Shown here one piece after another: positions 49,214 to 57,248 of a stretch of DNA of 64,000 nucleotides; position 1 is the first letter of the stretch, and every line of letters begins with the position of its first letter. The DNA lies in IMG/VR virus record IMGVR_UViG_3300044982_000128, positions 1 through 64,000 of that record. One strand, written 5' to 3'. A model generated the notes under the pieces. It saw nothing but the letters and a program-made list of their open reading frames with translations. It searched no databases and was not told where the DNA came from. The translations under genes were made by a program, and so were the position numbers. Source of the DNA: a virus.

Positions 49214-49825
49214 ATGACCCGCGATCCCATCCCCCCGCTTCCACCTCAAATCCTTTCTACACAATCTCTGCTCGCCGCGCGCGATCTGCTTTCTCCGGCT
49301 GACTTCCGCCTGCGCCTGCGCAAGACCCTGCTGGCCAACCCGAATCTGACTCTGCTCCAGGTGGCGCGGGAACTCAAAGTCACCCGGCAGTGCGTCGGCG
49401 CCATCGTCGGCCGCCTGAACCGTTCCACCGGCAAACCCGCGATCAAGCGAGAGCAAGCCAAGGCCAAGATGGCCGAGCTGCGCGCCATGGTAGCCGCCGG
49501 CGAGTCCGCGGAGCATGCAGCGAAGGAACTGGGGATCAGTCTGGGCCAGGCGATGACGCTGGGCTTTCGATCAAAGGCTGTGCGAGCGGTCCACGGAACG
49601 CAGGCGCGATCGGCCGCCGGGTGCGGTTGCTGGCGTTGTCGACGCGCGGCAGGTATTGCTGTTCCACGTGGAACAAAGATGGATTCGCGAGCGAAGGCTG
49701 AGGTTCTCGACCTTTTGGCCTACGTGGACCCGGATTCGGGAGAAGGTTTGAGCCAGAGACGAATCGGCGAGATGGTCGGTGCAGGGCAGGCTGCGATTTC
49801 GAGGATTGCGAGGGCAGCGGAATGA
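49214..49825 (+). CDS. Multi-HTH DNA-binding protein
   Basis: A 203-residue protein with three helix-turn-helix motifs: LLQVARELKVTRQCVGAIVG (near 48-67), AEHAAKELGISLGQAMTLGF (near 98-117) and LSQRRIGEMVGAGQAAISRI (near 178-197), plus a short CGCWRC loop near 136. Looks like a DNA-binding regulator or a terminase small subunit relative. No Shine-Dalgarno; leaderless promoter. First gene of a new transcription unit right after the tmRNA terminator. Confidence 0.75.
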   Translation: MTRDPIPPLPPQILSTQSLLAARDLLSPADFRLRLRKTLLANPNLTLLQVARELKVTRQCVGAIVGRLNRSTGKPAIKREQAKAKMAELRAMVAAGESAEHAAKELGISLGQAMTLGFRSKAVRAVHGTQARSAAGCGCWRCRRAAGIAVPRGTKMDSRAKAEVLDLLAYVDPDSGEGLSQRRIGEMVGAGQAAISRIARAAE

Positions 49826-50094
49826 GAGACGTCTCAATCAATGAAGTGTTCACCTGGCGCGATGAATTTGGTCTCAAAGCGAAGGAAGCATTCGGCGGCT
49901 GGCGCGTGGACGTGAGCCCGCAGACCTACAGCGAGCTAAAGCAGCGGTGCGATCGGTGGTTTGATAGTCAGAATACGCTCAGTCTGATGCCAGTGCCGCT
50001 GAATGAGATCACGGTTCACATGGTCAAGACAGGTGAGGTGCCGGACGGTGTGCTGCGCGCCTGCGGGTGTGGTAAAGAGGTCAATCGTGGCTAA
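49822..50094 (+). CDS. Unknown small protein
   Basis: A 90-residue protein, ATGA overlap with the HTH gene. FTWRDEFGLKAKEAFGGWRV is in the first third; the end has ACGCGKEV. No family recognised. Confidence 0.6.
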   Translation: MRDVSINEVFTWRDEFGLKAKEAFGGWRVDVSPQTYSELKQRCDRWFDSQNTLSLMPVPLNEITVHMVKTGEVPDGVLRACGCGKEVNRG

Positions 50095-50344
50095 GGCACC
50101 TATCCTCTGGACTCAGTGGGGAGAGCACGCCCGATCGATCCTCGAGCAGTACAACGCTCATCACGCGCATAGCGCCAAGCTGGGTTGTAGGTTCCACGGT
50201 CCTCACTTCGTGACCTACGAGTGCGGTGAATTCAAGCTCATTCCCTTCGGCGCTTACGCCGACGACCGGTACTCGTTCGAGTGCCGCCCGGAGTTCCTGC
50301 CCGGCGTGGAAGAGCCTCTGTGGACGTTTGTGGTGATGTGTTAA
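50087..50344 (+). CDS. Unknown small protein
   Basis: An 85-residue protein from a GTG overlapping the previous stop by eight bases. ILEQYNAHHAHSAKLGCRFH is His-rich. No family recognised. Confidence 0.55.
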   Translation: MAKAPILWTQWGEHARSILEQYNAHHAHSAKLGCRFHGPHFVTYECGEFKLIPFGAYADDRYSFECRPEFLPGVEEPLWTFVVMC

Positions 50345-50368
50345 AAGCGATTTCCTCAAACTTTCCTC

Positions 50369-50397
50369 TTGCATGGTTTGCAACTATCACCTACACT
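50369..50397 (+). promoter_or_regulatory. Near-leaderless promoter
   Basis: TTGCAT (50369-50374), 17 bases, TACACT (50392-50397). The gene begins ten bases later without a clear Shine-Dalgarno, so the transcript would have a very short leader. Confidence 0.55.
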
Positions 50398-50407
50398 GGC
50401 TCTCGTA

Positions 50408-50743
50408 ATGCCCGACAAGTCCCCTACCACCGATACGGAGAAGCGCCTGCTCTGGCTGGTTCGCGATCTTGTAGCGCAGGATTGTGTTGATCGAACGGCT
50501 GACGACTTTTCATGCGATGACCCGATTCCTGTTTTCTCCCAGTTCATCGGCAAGTACGCCGAGGCAATCGCGCTGCTTGCCGAGTACGGCCTGGTGACCG
50601 ACCTGACCAACAACGGCGACCGGGTCGTCAGCGGGAAGCTGCTGTCGTTGATGAAGACGGCAGAAGTGCTGCAGACTGGAATCTTTAATCCGCGGAAGGA
50701 AGAGGCGTTTCAAATTTCGCCTGAGATCGGAGACCATTTATGA
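50408..50743 (+). CDS. Winged-helix-like early protein
   Basis: A 111-residue protein; RLLWLVRDLVAQDC, then YAEAIALLAEYGLVTDLTNN and a KLLSLMKTAEVL helix. The layout resembles a winged helix. Starts close to a promoter. Confidence 0.6.
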   Translation: MPDKSPTTDTEKRLLWLVRDLVAQDCVDRTADDFSCDDPIPVFSQFIGKYAEAIALLAEYGLVTDLTNNGDRVVSGKLLSLMKTAEVLQTGIFNPRKEEAFQISPEIGDHL

Positions 50744-51279
50744 ATTTCGGCAGTGTAGACTCGCCCAGAACGGTCAAAGCTTTGAATAAATTGGCGGAGT
50801 TCTTGGAGATGGAGAATTCTGTCCGGTCCATCAAGGCCGAACTCGCTCACGGCAAAGTTGTAACTCGCGATCGACAGACGGGCAAAACCACAGCTCTACT
50901 GGAGTTTGTTCACGAGCACGATCCAGCCAATATGATTATTGTCTGCTGCAACCACATCACGAAAGATTTGATTTCGTGTCGTTACCGAGAGATGTTTCCA
51001 GAAGACGCGCGACCGTCTGTGATTTCGATACATAATGTCAACGACAGCGATGTGCGCGGGACCAATCGTAAATGGGTCACCGATGAGGTCTGGCCGGCTG
51101 CAGTGGTAAGGAGAGCCCGGAGTTACAGTTGGGCTGAATACGCCGGTGGTGTTGGAACTCCGATGTGTATGGACGCCTTTAGCGGTCAGTGGTTGACCGG
51201 AGAAGAAACAGAAAAACCGGAGTCTCCGCAGCCTGTGTTTACGCAGGTCAGTGACGGAAAGAGAAAAAGTAATGGCTGA
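50740..51279 (+). CDS. P-loop ATPase-like protein
   Basis: A 179-residue protein with Walker A RQTGKTTALLEF (near residues 46-57) and an acidic WVTDEVWPA near 113. Only the first half of a P-loop NTPase domain is recognisable; motifs for strand 5 are not obvious. Could be a small phage ATPase. ATGA overlap upstream. Confidence 0.65.
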   Translation: MNFGSVDSPRTVKALNKLAEFLEMENSVRSIKAELAHGKVVTRDRQTGKTTALLEFVHEHDPANMIIVCCNHITKDLISCRYREMFPEDARPSVISIHNVNDSDVRGTNRKWVTDEVWPAAVVRRARSYSWAEYAGGVGTPMCMDAFSGQWLTGEETEKPESPQPVFTQVSDGKRKSNG

Positions 51280-51634
51280 CGTCATCCGTCTCGATCCCTG
51301 TCGCAGTAAAGTTTTCTCCTGGATCGAGTTCAACTCTGATGCTCCTGAAGTAAGGGATGAAGCTACAAACCGTCTGATTCAACCCCAAGGGCCTGCGATC
51401 ACGGCCCGGTATCGTACCACAGGTATGGAAATGACTGCTTGGCCTATCACCGAGGACGAGGCGCGCAGGATCATGCAGCCCGGCGCTGAGTTCGATTACT
51501 CTTCCGGTCGTGCCTGGAGCCAGATCGTGATGCCTCACAAGTCCAAGAGAATGGTCAAGAGCGGGCAGAGACAGGAAACGGTCAAGCAGCGGGAAGAGAC
51601 GGAACAGCGTGCGGGGAGAAGGTGGTTGGCGTGA
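51272..51634 (+). CDS. Unknown small protein
   Basis: A 120-residue protein; overlap of eight bases with the ATPase gene. SWIEFNSDAPEVRDEATNRL near residue 17 and a charged C-terminal helix. No family recognised. Confidence 0.6.
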   Translation: MADVIRLDPCRSKVFSWIEFNSDAPEVRDEATNRLIQPQGPAITARYRTTGMEMTAWPITEDEARRIMQPGAEFDYSSGRAWSQIVMPHKSKRMVKSGQRQETVKQREETEQRAGRRWLA

Positions 51635-51882
51635 GTGTGATTGTCAAGCAGGAAGAAGGTCTGGAAGTTCCGGCAGAGATTTTTGCCAAGGCCATCGTAA
51701 AAATCAGCGATGGTTTGGAGGGCTGGCGGCGTGCGGGTATGAAGAGACACGCGCTGATCACGTTACTGGTCGCCAGTACGAAAGTCTGTAAGAGAGATGT
51801 CGAGTTGGTGCTCCTGGGGATTGACGGGTTGAAGAACACTTATTGCTTGCCTCCTGCGCATTCAGAGAAGGTAAAGAAGTGA
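51631..51882 (+). CDS. Unknown small helical protein
   Basis: An 83-residue protein from a GTG overlapping the previous TGA. LEVPAEIFAKAIVKISDGLE then hydrophobic helices. No motif with known function. Confidence 0.6.
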   Translation: MSVIVKQEEGLEVPAEIFAKAIVKISDGLEGWRRAGMKRHALITLLVASTKVCKRDVELVLLGIDGLKNTYCLPPAHSEKVKK

Positions 51883-52016
51883 AGCGCACCCTCACTCCCG
51901 CCGAACGTCAGATCGTTCTTCGCCGGCTCAAGTACGGGCCTGTTCTTTCGCGTGAGGATTTGGCCAGCTACGTAACAAAGATTTGCCAGGAAGTGAAGAA
52001 AGGGAACTCAAAGTGA
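51879..52016 (+). CDS. Unknown small protein (45 aa)
   Basis: A 45-residue helical protein, KRTLTPAERQIVLRRLKYG then EDLASYVTKICQEVKKG. GTG overlapping the previous TGA. Looks like a folded micro-HTH or helical bundle; unassigned. Confidence 0.6.
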   Translation: MKRTLTPAERQIVLRRLKYGPVLSREDLASYVTKICQEVKKGNSK

Positions 52017-52333
52017 AGATCGTTTCAATTGTCATTCTGGCGTTTGTATTAGGACAAGCGCCTCCGCCCGCAGAAAAACCCCCCACTATTCCCATGATCC
52101 TTCTCAAGGATTTCTACGCTGCCGACGCAGGCCAGTAGCGAGCCCAGCGTCAGGTCGATCAGGCCCAACAGGCTCTCCAGTCTGCCAGTCAGTCCTGGAA
52201 GCAGGCAGTGGACGCGATGCAGAAGGTGTGCGGGGAGAAGTTCCAATTGGCGCAGGATTCCGTGACTTCAGATCCGGTGTGCAAAGCGAAACCGGCGCCT
52301 GTGCCTGCAGCTAAGCCAGCGGAGAAGAAGTGA
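52013..52333 (+). pseudogene. Small secreted protein interrupted by an in-frame TAG
   Basis: Frame from GTG at 52013 (overlapping the previous TGA). Signal-like N-terminus MKIVSIVILAFVLGQAPPPA, then a TAG at 52136-52138 (codon 42), after which the same frame continues for 64 residues rich in Gln/Ala (QVDQAQQALQSASQSWKQAV), to a TGA at 52331-52333. A CAG to TAG change would explain it. Mutation, readthrough or sequence error possible. Confidence 0.65.
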
Positions 52334-52343
52334 GAGGACAGAT

Positions 52344-52694
52344 ATGACAACTAAAAAGAAAAGCATGGCACAACTCGGGATTGAGTTGGCAGATGAGCAT
52401 ATTTCTAGGAATACTCTTGATCATGACGAGACTCTACGAGGGACTGCTCTATCTCTTGCTTGTCGGTACTATGTCGAGACCATCGTCAAGGACGGTGATC
52501 TTTATCGGGAAATGGTGCGTGATAATCGCGTGCTTAAGCCTGCTACTTATTGTGGGGTTATTGAAGTAGCGTTGGCTTTCGAGGCCTTTATCAAAGGAGA
52601 AATAAAATCTACCCACGACGCTATCACAGAAACGGAATTGGAAGAAGTGACTGAAAATGATCGAGTGACGCCATCTCCGGAAGTTGAGCTATGA
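52344..52694 (+). CDS. Unknown small protein
   Basis: A 116-residue helical protein, GAGGACAG before the ATG. RGTALSLACRYYVETIVKDG in the middle, acidic tail. No family recognised. Confidence 0.65.
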   Translation: MTTKKKSMAQLGIELADEHISRNTLDHDETLRGTALSLACRYYVETIVKDGDLYREMVRDNRVLKPATYCGVIEVALAFEAFIKGEIKSTHDAITETELEEVTENDRVTPSPEVEL

Positions 52695-53032
52695 GCCCGC
52701 GCCCTCGACTTCTGAAGACGCAGTGGGATCAAGACTCAATCAGGGTCGAGGTGAAAGCTGCCGGCGTCGTCGATGAGCCGGAAAATCAGAAAGTCATGGA
52801 AGCATGCCTCGGCGAACTCAACGAAGTCAGAATGAGAGTTATGGTAGGCTCATACGGCCCCGGCACGGAGGACAAGGGGAAGGCCCGCTACTACTGGCTC
52901 TTGGGAGAGTCCGCGTCTGTGCACTGTCGCGATCTGGAAACCGCCGATTGGTTTAGAGAAGAATTGCTAAAGTGGCTGAAGTCTCTTGACGGGATAAAAC
53001 TGGAACGGGTCGAGGACGAGGCGGCGCAATGA
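52691..53032 (+). CDS. Unknown small protein
   Basis: A 113-residue protein; ATGA overlaps at both ends. EELLKWLKSLDGIKLERVED near the end. No family recognised. Confidence 0.65.
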   Translation: MSPRPRLLKTQWDQDSIRVEVKAAGVVDEPENQKVMEACLGELNEVRMRVMVGSYGPGTEDKGKARYYWLLGESASVHCRDLETADWFREELLKWLKSLDGIKLERVEDEAAQ

Positions 53033-53583
53033 TCCGTACAATACGCCCCTGGCAAATATTCGAGCGGCTTCAGGAGAACGAGATTCGCCTGCTTATTCCG
53101 ACGCGCCGAAGTTCCGAGACCCGTTCGGTAATGATGCTTGAAACCGCTCTCCTTGTTGCAGTCGCGCGCAAGGCGCGCGTTCAGACCATTCTTGAAATCG
53201 GAACGTCCCACGGATACACCACGCTTCATCTTGCACGCAACACCGACGCCCGGATCACCACGGTGGATGTAGTCGAGCCCGGCGTCCGGGTATATAGGGG
53301 CGAACCCGAGGAGTCGCGGATCACGGAACTTTGCCAGGACTCGAAGACCATTTCGATTCGCAATTACGAGATGGTGTTTATTGACGGGGACCATTCTATC
53401 GAAGGTGTGCGCGAAGATACGAAACTCGTTTTCCAATGTTCCCCCCTGGTAATCGCGTGGCATGATTATGGAAATCCCATCGAGCCTGAAGTTAAGCCGT
53501 ATCTCGATAAAGTCAGTGAGGCGTATGAGCTTTACCACGTCGAGGATTCGTGGCTTTGCTTTTGGTTCAGGGAGGGATTGTGA
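53029..53583 (+). CDS. Class I SAM-dependent methyltransferase
   Basis: A 184-residue protein with ILEIGTSHGYTTLHLA (SAM-binding motif I, near residue 55) and VFIDGDHSIEGVREDT (near 116), the Methyltransf-24 pattern. Small-molecule or sugar methylation is likelier than nucleic acid. GTGA overlap with the glycosyltransferase gene: the two probably act together on a glycan or a modified base. Confidence 0.85.
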   Translation: MIRTIRPWQIFERLQENEIRLLIPTRRSSETRSVMMLETALLVAVARKARVQTILEIGTSHGYTTLHLARNTDARITTVDVVEPGVRVYRGEPEESRITELCQDSKTISIRNYEMVFIDGDHSIEGVREDTKLVFQCSPLVIAWHDYGNPIEPEVKPYLDKVSEAYELYHVEDSWLCFWFREGL

Positions 53584-54173
53584 CCGCTCCCGTCTGTATC
53601 TTCATCGTCTCGGCATTCAATCGGCCGACGGAGTTGAAACTCTGTCTGTTGTCTCTCGTACTTCAATCGAGAACTGACTGGCTTGCAATTGTCACGGACA
53701 ATGCCAACTCGTCGACATACCGGGATCTGAACGAAGAGGCCGTCAGATGGGTCGGGGACGATCGAATCCAGTATCACTACACTGGCGACCGTGCGAACAA
53801 TTGCTACTCCTCGGCTGAGATCGGGGCTTCGATGGTCGCCGGCGGATGGTTGATTTTTCCGAGTGATGACAGCTACTATTGCCCGGAATGCCTCGAAAGA
53901 ATGCTGGAAGTCGAACAGGATGCCGATTGCATTTTCTGTGATGTTTTGTATGATCGCAGGCTCGCTGGCCGTCGCGCAGTTCTCTCGACGGAGCCTCGTG
54001 AGGGGGCGATAGACAAGACCTGCTTCGCGGTTCGTCGTGACAAATTCATTGGATTTCCGGATCAGCCTGCGGACGGCCGCTCGTCTCCTGCTGACGGTAA
54101 GGCAGTCGAGCGGATGGTTGCGATGGGGTATCGGATGAGGCACGTTGCGGAGGTTTTGTGCGTGCACAATTGA
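53580..54173 (+). CDS. Family 2-like glycosyltransferase
   Basis: A 197-residue enzyme. VSAFNRPTELKLCLLSLVLQ (residues 9-28) and WLIFPSDDSYY (DD near 94) form the GT-A nucleotide-sugar and metal site. It is shorter than most GT2 enzymes. GTG start overlapping the methyltransferase stop. Role: transfer of a sugar to a surface polymer, protein or DNA base; not decidable. Confidence 0.8.
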   Translation: MTAPVCIFIVSAFNRPTELKLCLLSLVLQSRTDWLAIVTDNANSSTYRDLNEEAVRWVGDDRIQYHYTGDRANNCYSSAEIGASMVAGGWLIFPSDDSYYCPECLERMLEVEQDADCIFCDVLYDRRLAGRRAVLSTEPREGAIDKTCFAVRRDKFIGFPDQPADGRSSPADGKAVERMVAMGYRMRHVAEVLCVHN

Positions 54174-54175
54174 GC

Positions 54176-54238
54176 TATAATGGGGGAACCGAGAGTGTCA
54201 CCTCTCGGCTCATGTCTCATCGATCTGGAGGATCGACT
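54176..54238 (+). promoter_or_regulatory. TATAAT leader with Shine-Dalgarno hairpin, copy 1
   Basis: TATAAT (54176-54181), then hairpin 1 CCGAGAG-TGTCAC-CTCTCGG (54189-54208) and hairpin 2 TCGATC-TGGAG-GATCGA (54220-54236), the GGAG placed in the loop, two bases before the ATG at 54239. No -35 match. Layout and loop are shared with 63054-63117. Confidence 0.75.
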
Positions 54239-54904
54239 ATGACCACCCCAAAGAAAACTCTACCACGAGATTTGACCGGCATGGTGTTTGGTCGGTTGAC
54301 TGTAATTGAACTAGACCACCACAACGAGCGTGGGGTGAGCTATTGGAAGTGCCAATGCGAATGTGGCATCACAATCGTGACAAGTAAGTATTCTCTTCTT
54401 CGCGGATACACGCAAAGTTGCGGTTGTATTCGCAGTGAGCAGGCCAGACAACGGCGCTTGAAGCATGGTATGGCCACTATGGGGGCACATGGATGGGTAA
54501 GTCGAACCTATCGTATATGGATGGCCATGCGCACTCGTTGTACAAATTCTAAAGTTCCTCATTACCACAATTACGGTGGTCGGGGGATCAGTATTTGTTC
54601 TGAGTGGAACGATTTTGCCGTCTTTTTGCGCGATATGGGTGAGTGTCCTGTTGGTATGTCCATCGATCGATTTCCAAATAACGATGGAAATTATGAACCA
54701 GGGAATTGCCGGTGGGCTACTCGATTAGAACAACGTCTCAACCAGCGCAAACGTACACATTGTCCGCAGGGGCATCCTTACGTTTCTGGTGACATAGATT
54801 ATCGAGGCAGGCAGTTTTGTAGGCCTTGCAAAAACGCTCATGAGCAACGGCAGCGTGCTCGGCGTAAGCAAAAACAGTTGGAGGCCAAAAATGCCTGCAT
54901 TTAA
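54239..54904 (+). CDS. HNH-family endonuclease with C-terminal zinc domain
   Basis: A 221-residue protein. N-terminal zinc region (CQCECGITIV, CGCIRSEQ), the nuclease core RTRCTNSKVPHYHNYGGRGI (near 97-116) and SIDRFPNNDGNYEPGNCRWA, then a C-terminal HCPQGHP...CRPCKN zinc domain. This core is a phage homing-type HNH fold. It is expressed from its own hairpin leader, while the flanking genes are glycosyltransferases; it overlaps the following gene by 14 bases. Confidence 0.82.
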   Translation: MTTPKKTLPRDLTGMVFGRLTVIELDHHNERGVSYWKCQCECGITIVTSKYSLLRGYTQSCGCIRSEQARQRRLKHGMATMGAHGWVSRTYRIWMAMRTRCTNSKVPHYHNYGGRGISICSEWNDFAVFLRDMGECPVGMSIDRFPNNDGNYEPGNCRWATRLEQRLNQRKRTHCPQGHPYVSGDIDYRGRQFCRPCKNAHEQRQRARRKQKQLEAKNACI

Positions 54905-55742
54905 GCTTGTGATTGCAGTTCTTACTGCGCATCATCCGTCGCGTTGGCACCGCCGCCAAGTCGCTAAGCAGAATTTCCTTAAGGACTGTCCGATCCCGTA
55001 CAAATTTGTTTTTGGAGATGCGGTACGCGTGGGGGATTGGGATTACACCGGTCTACGTGACGAGGAGATTTTGCACGCGCCTGGTTCTGATGCTAAGGAT
55101 CATTTGCCGTTGAAGAACCAGGCTGCGTTTCGGTGGGCTTTGGAGCAGGGCGCCGACGCGATTATCCGTGTGATGGACGATACCTGGCTAAATGTGGATC
55201 GCATGCTCAAGGCCGGTTTGGAGCAATTCGATTTGGCCGGAGCGTTTCCGATGAAGTTCAAGTTGGGAGGAACTTTCAGCGTACCATGGCTGCGGATGGG
55301 GTATCCGCACGGAGGCTGCGGAATCTGGCTTTCGCGTAAATCAATGGAGATGTTGGTAGCTGATGTTTGGGATCCAGACTATCTTAAGTCTTGGCCTGAG
55401 CGAATGGATGTGGGGTGGGGCATAACTTATCCAACTCCGAAAATTTTTTGGGACGACCATTGGGTTGGCGAGGTGCTGCAGGGAAATTTAGCTTACGACG
55501 ATCCTTTACGCAGCCAACCGTGGGCTGCGTATACGGCTAACGGTATTTCTGTTTTTGAGGATGAATTCTTGTTTTATAACGATGAGATTGAGCGGCCTCT
55601 TACTGTCCATGATCCGGGGGTTCACAAAATTCAGTCCAGAGATATGGATGACGTGATTGAGCAAGCGAGGCAAAGAAATCTTGTGGCGAATGTACTAAGA
55701 AATCCTTTGAATGTAATCGATGCGGAGCCTACCAATGCCTGA
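54891..55742 (+). CDS. GT31-like glycosyltransferase
   Basis: A 283-residue enzyme. LVIAVLTAHHPSRWHRRQVA opens it; RVMDDTWLNV (near 94-103) holds the DxD-type metal motif, YPHGGCGIWLSRKSMEML and DDHWVGEVL (near 188) follow, as in beta-1,3-glycosyltransferases. Overlaps the HNH gene. With the family-2-like enzyme and methyltransferase it forms a glycan-modification set. Confidence 0.78.
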   Translation: MPAFKLVIAVLTAHHPSRWHRRQVAKQNFLKDCPIPYKFVFGDAVRVGDWDYTGLRDEEILHAPGSDAKDHLPLKNQAAFRWALEQGADAIIRVMDDTWLNVDRMLKAGLEQFDLAGAFPMKFKLGGTFSVPWLRMGYPHGGCGIWLSRKSMEMLVADVWDPDYLKSWPERMDVGWGITYPTPKIFWDDHWVGEVLQGNLAYDDPLRSQPWAAYTANGISVFEDEFLFYNDEIERPLTVHDPGVHKIQSRDMDDVIEQARQRNLVANVLRNPLNVIDAEPTNA

Positions 55743-56250
55743 TTTCAATCTTTTTCAAAGAGTCGGCGATTTCTTTGAAATGCGCAAGACCTACAGACAA
55801 CAAGCTCTCAAGGCCCTCCGCAAACGTGAAGGTCTTCCGTCCCCTGTCGATCAAGATGGCGTCCCACTCGAAACTCGTTTCGACGATCAGGGCAACGCGC
55901 ACTATTACAACGCATCCGGCGAGAAGCAGGAGCATGTCCTCTTCGCTGGTGCAGGCAAGGACGGCAAGCCCGGATCGTTCGCTGTCGGCACACGCAAGCA
56001 GGAGCCGCGCGAGCTGGCCGATGCATCCTGGCACTCCGAGTCTGAGTTCCAAATCCTCGACGTCGCAGAAGACGGACGCAAGCTCTCTGATGAGTTGAAA
56101 GACCTCGACCGCGACTCTAGTACGTTTGAACGATCCGAAAAAGTTTCCCACGGTGATGCAGGCGAGCAGGCACCGGAGTTGCATCTGGCGAATACGAGTG
56201 ACGAAGAGATCGACGAGACGCTGCAGAAGTTTTTGAAGCGGGGGTTGTGA
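55735..56250 (+). CDS. Unknown acidic protein
   Basis: A 171-residue protein starting at MPDFNLFQRVGDFFEMRKTY. Eight-base overlap with the glycosyltransferase gene. The N-terminal third is basic and helical, the rest acidic and probably disordered. No family recognised. Confidence 0.65.
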   Translation: MPDFNLFQRVGDFFEMRKTYRQQALKALRKREGLPSPVDQDGVPLETRFDDQGNAHYYNASGEKQEHVLFAGAGKDGKPGSFAVGTRKQEPRELADASWHSESEFQILDVAEDGRKLSDELKDLDRDSSTFERSEKVSHGDAGEQAPELHLANTSDEEIDETLQKFLKRGL

Positions 56251-56711
56251 TGGGTTGCTTGGAAGACGATATCGATTACGCGTTGCGCGTTCAACGAGGT
56301 GAGATCAAGTTGCCTCCGCCACGGCCAAAGATTGTTTGCCTCTGTGGGTCCACGCGATTTCGCGATCAGTTCATGCAAGCGAACTATCGTGAGACGTTGA
56401 AGGGGAATATTGTTTTGAGTGTAGGCTTTTACGTTCATGTTGCAGATGAATGCCCGAACTGCGATGCGTCGCAGAGCTTCGCGAAAGAACAAAACGCTGA
56501 AGGTCCGCAGGGAAAATGCTGGTGTTGCGGTGCAGATCTCGGTTGTACTCCGGAGCAGAAGATTGCTTTGGATGAATTGCACAAGCGCAAGATCGATCTT
56601 GCCGACGAAGTGTTTGTGCTGAACGTCGGTGGATATATTGGTCAGAGCACGCACAGTGAAATTGAGTACGCTATCGCGCATAGAAAACCCGTGCGGTATT
56701 TGGAGTCGTAG
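56250..56711 (+). CDS. Nucleoside 2-deoxyribosyltransferase-like protein with zinc loop
   Basis: A 153-residue protein with the Rossmann-like start IVCLCGSTRFRDQF (near 28-41) and KRKIDLADEVFVLNVGGYIG, HSEIEYAIAHRKPVRY at the end, which match nucleoside 2-deoxyribosyltransferase folds. A Cys-rich insert CPNCDAS...CWCCG (near 68-94) looks like a zinc loop, unusual for the family. Starts by TGATG overlap (GTG at 56247 is the alternative). Possible role in nucleotide or base modification. Confidence 0.75.
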   Translation: MGCLEDDIDYALRVQRGEIKLPPPRPKIVCLCGSTRFRDQFMQANYRETLKGNIVLSVGFYVHVADECPNCDASQSFAKEQNAEGPQGKCWCCGADLGCTPEQKIALDELHKRKIDLADEVFVLNVGGYIGQSTHSEIEYAIAHRKPVRYLES

Positions 56712-56715
56712 AACG

Positions 56716-57024
56716 ATGGGCCACAGCACTTCCAAGCCGTACAGTAAGTGGAGTGATTCAGGCCGTGTGCTCTTTTTTCAGCATCGCTGGAGCAATTTGG
56801 ATCGTTTTTCTTTAGCGCTCGAGCGTATGTGGGAAGAACAGGAACGCATCCGTGCAGCGGATATGATGGCGAATCGTTTTGTGACTGAGTATTGGCCTCA
56901 GATTGAAGTGGCTGTGTTGCCGCCGATCGATGGGTTCAGTACTTGGGATGTGATTAGGCACAGATCGAAGCAGCGGGATAAGTGGGTAAGTCTTTTGCAG
57001 GAATTCTGGAGGGAGAGAGTCTGA
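56716..57024 (+). CDS. Unknown small protein
   Basis: A 102-residue protein with helix RFSLALERMWEEQERIRAAD and Trp-rich strands. No family recognised. TGATG overlap with the next gene. Confidence 0.6.
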   Translation: MGHSTSKPYSKWSDSGRVLFFQHRWSNLDRFSLALERMWEEQERIRAADMMANRFVTEYWPQIEVAVLPPIDGFSTWDVIRHRSKQRDKWVSLLQEFWRERV

Positions 57025-57248
57025 TGGCTGACCTTTTCATCTGTCCTGATTGCGAACAGGCCACAGCGACTCAGCCTGATTCCCTCTGCGCGACTTGTCA
57101 GCAGTGGCGCGATCAGCGTTTGGACGAGATGGATTCCGAATATGAGGACCGCCTGGCAAGGCAAGCTCGCCGACGCATGAAGCCGAGCGAGAGATTCGCT
57201 GAAGATTTGTCGGATATGGTGAAGGCCGTGGAACGGAGCAGACGATGA
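57024..57248 (+). CDS. Small zinc-binding protein
   Basis: A 74-residue protein with FICPDCEQ and LCATCQQ in the first third, then a charged helix. ATGA overlap with the HNH gene. Role unknown. Confidence 0.65.
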   Translation: MADLFICPDCEQATATQPDSLCATCQQWRDQRLDEMDSEYEDRLARQARRRMKPSERFAEDLSDMVKAVERSRR

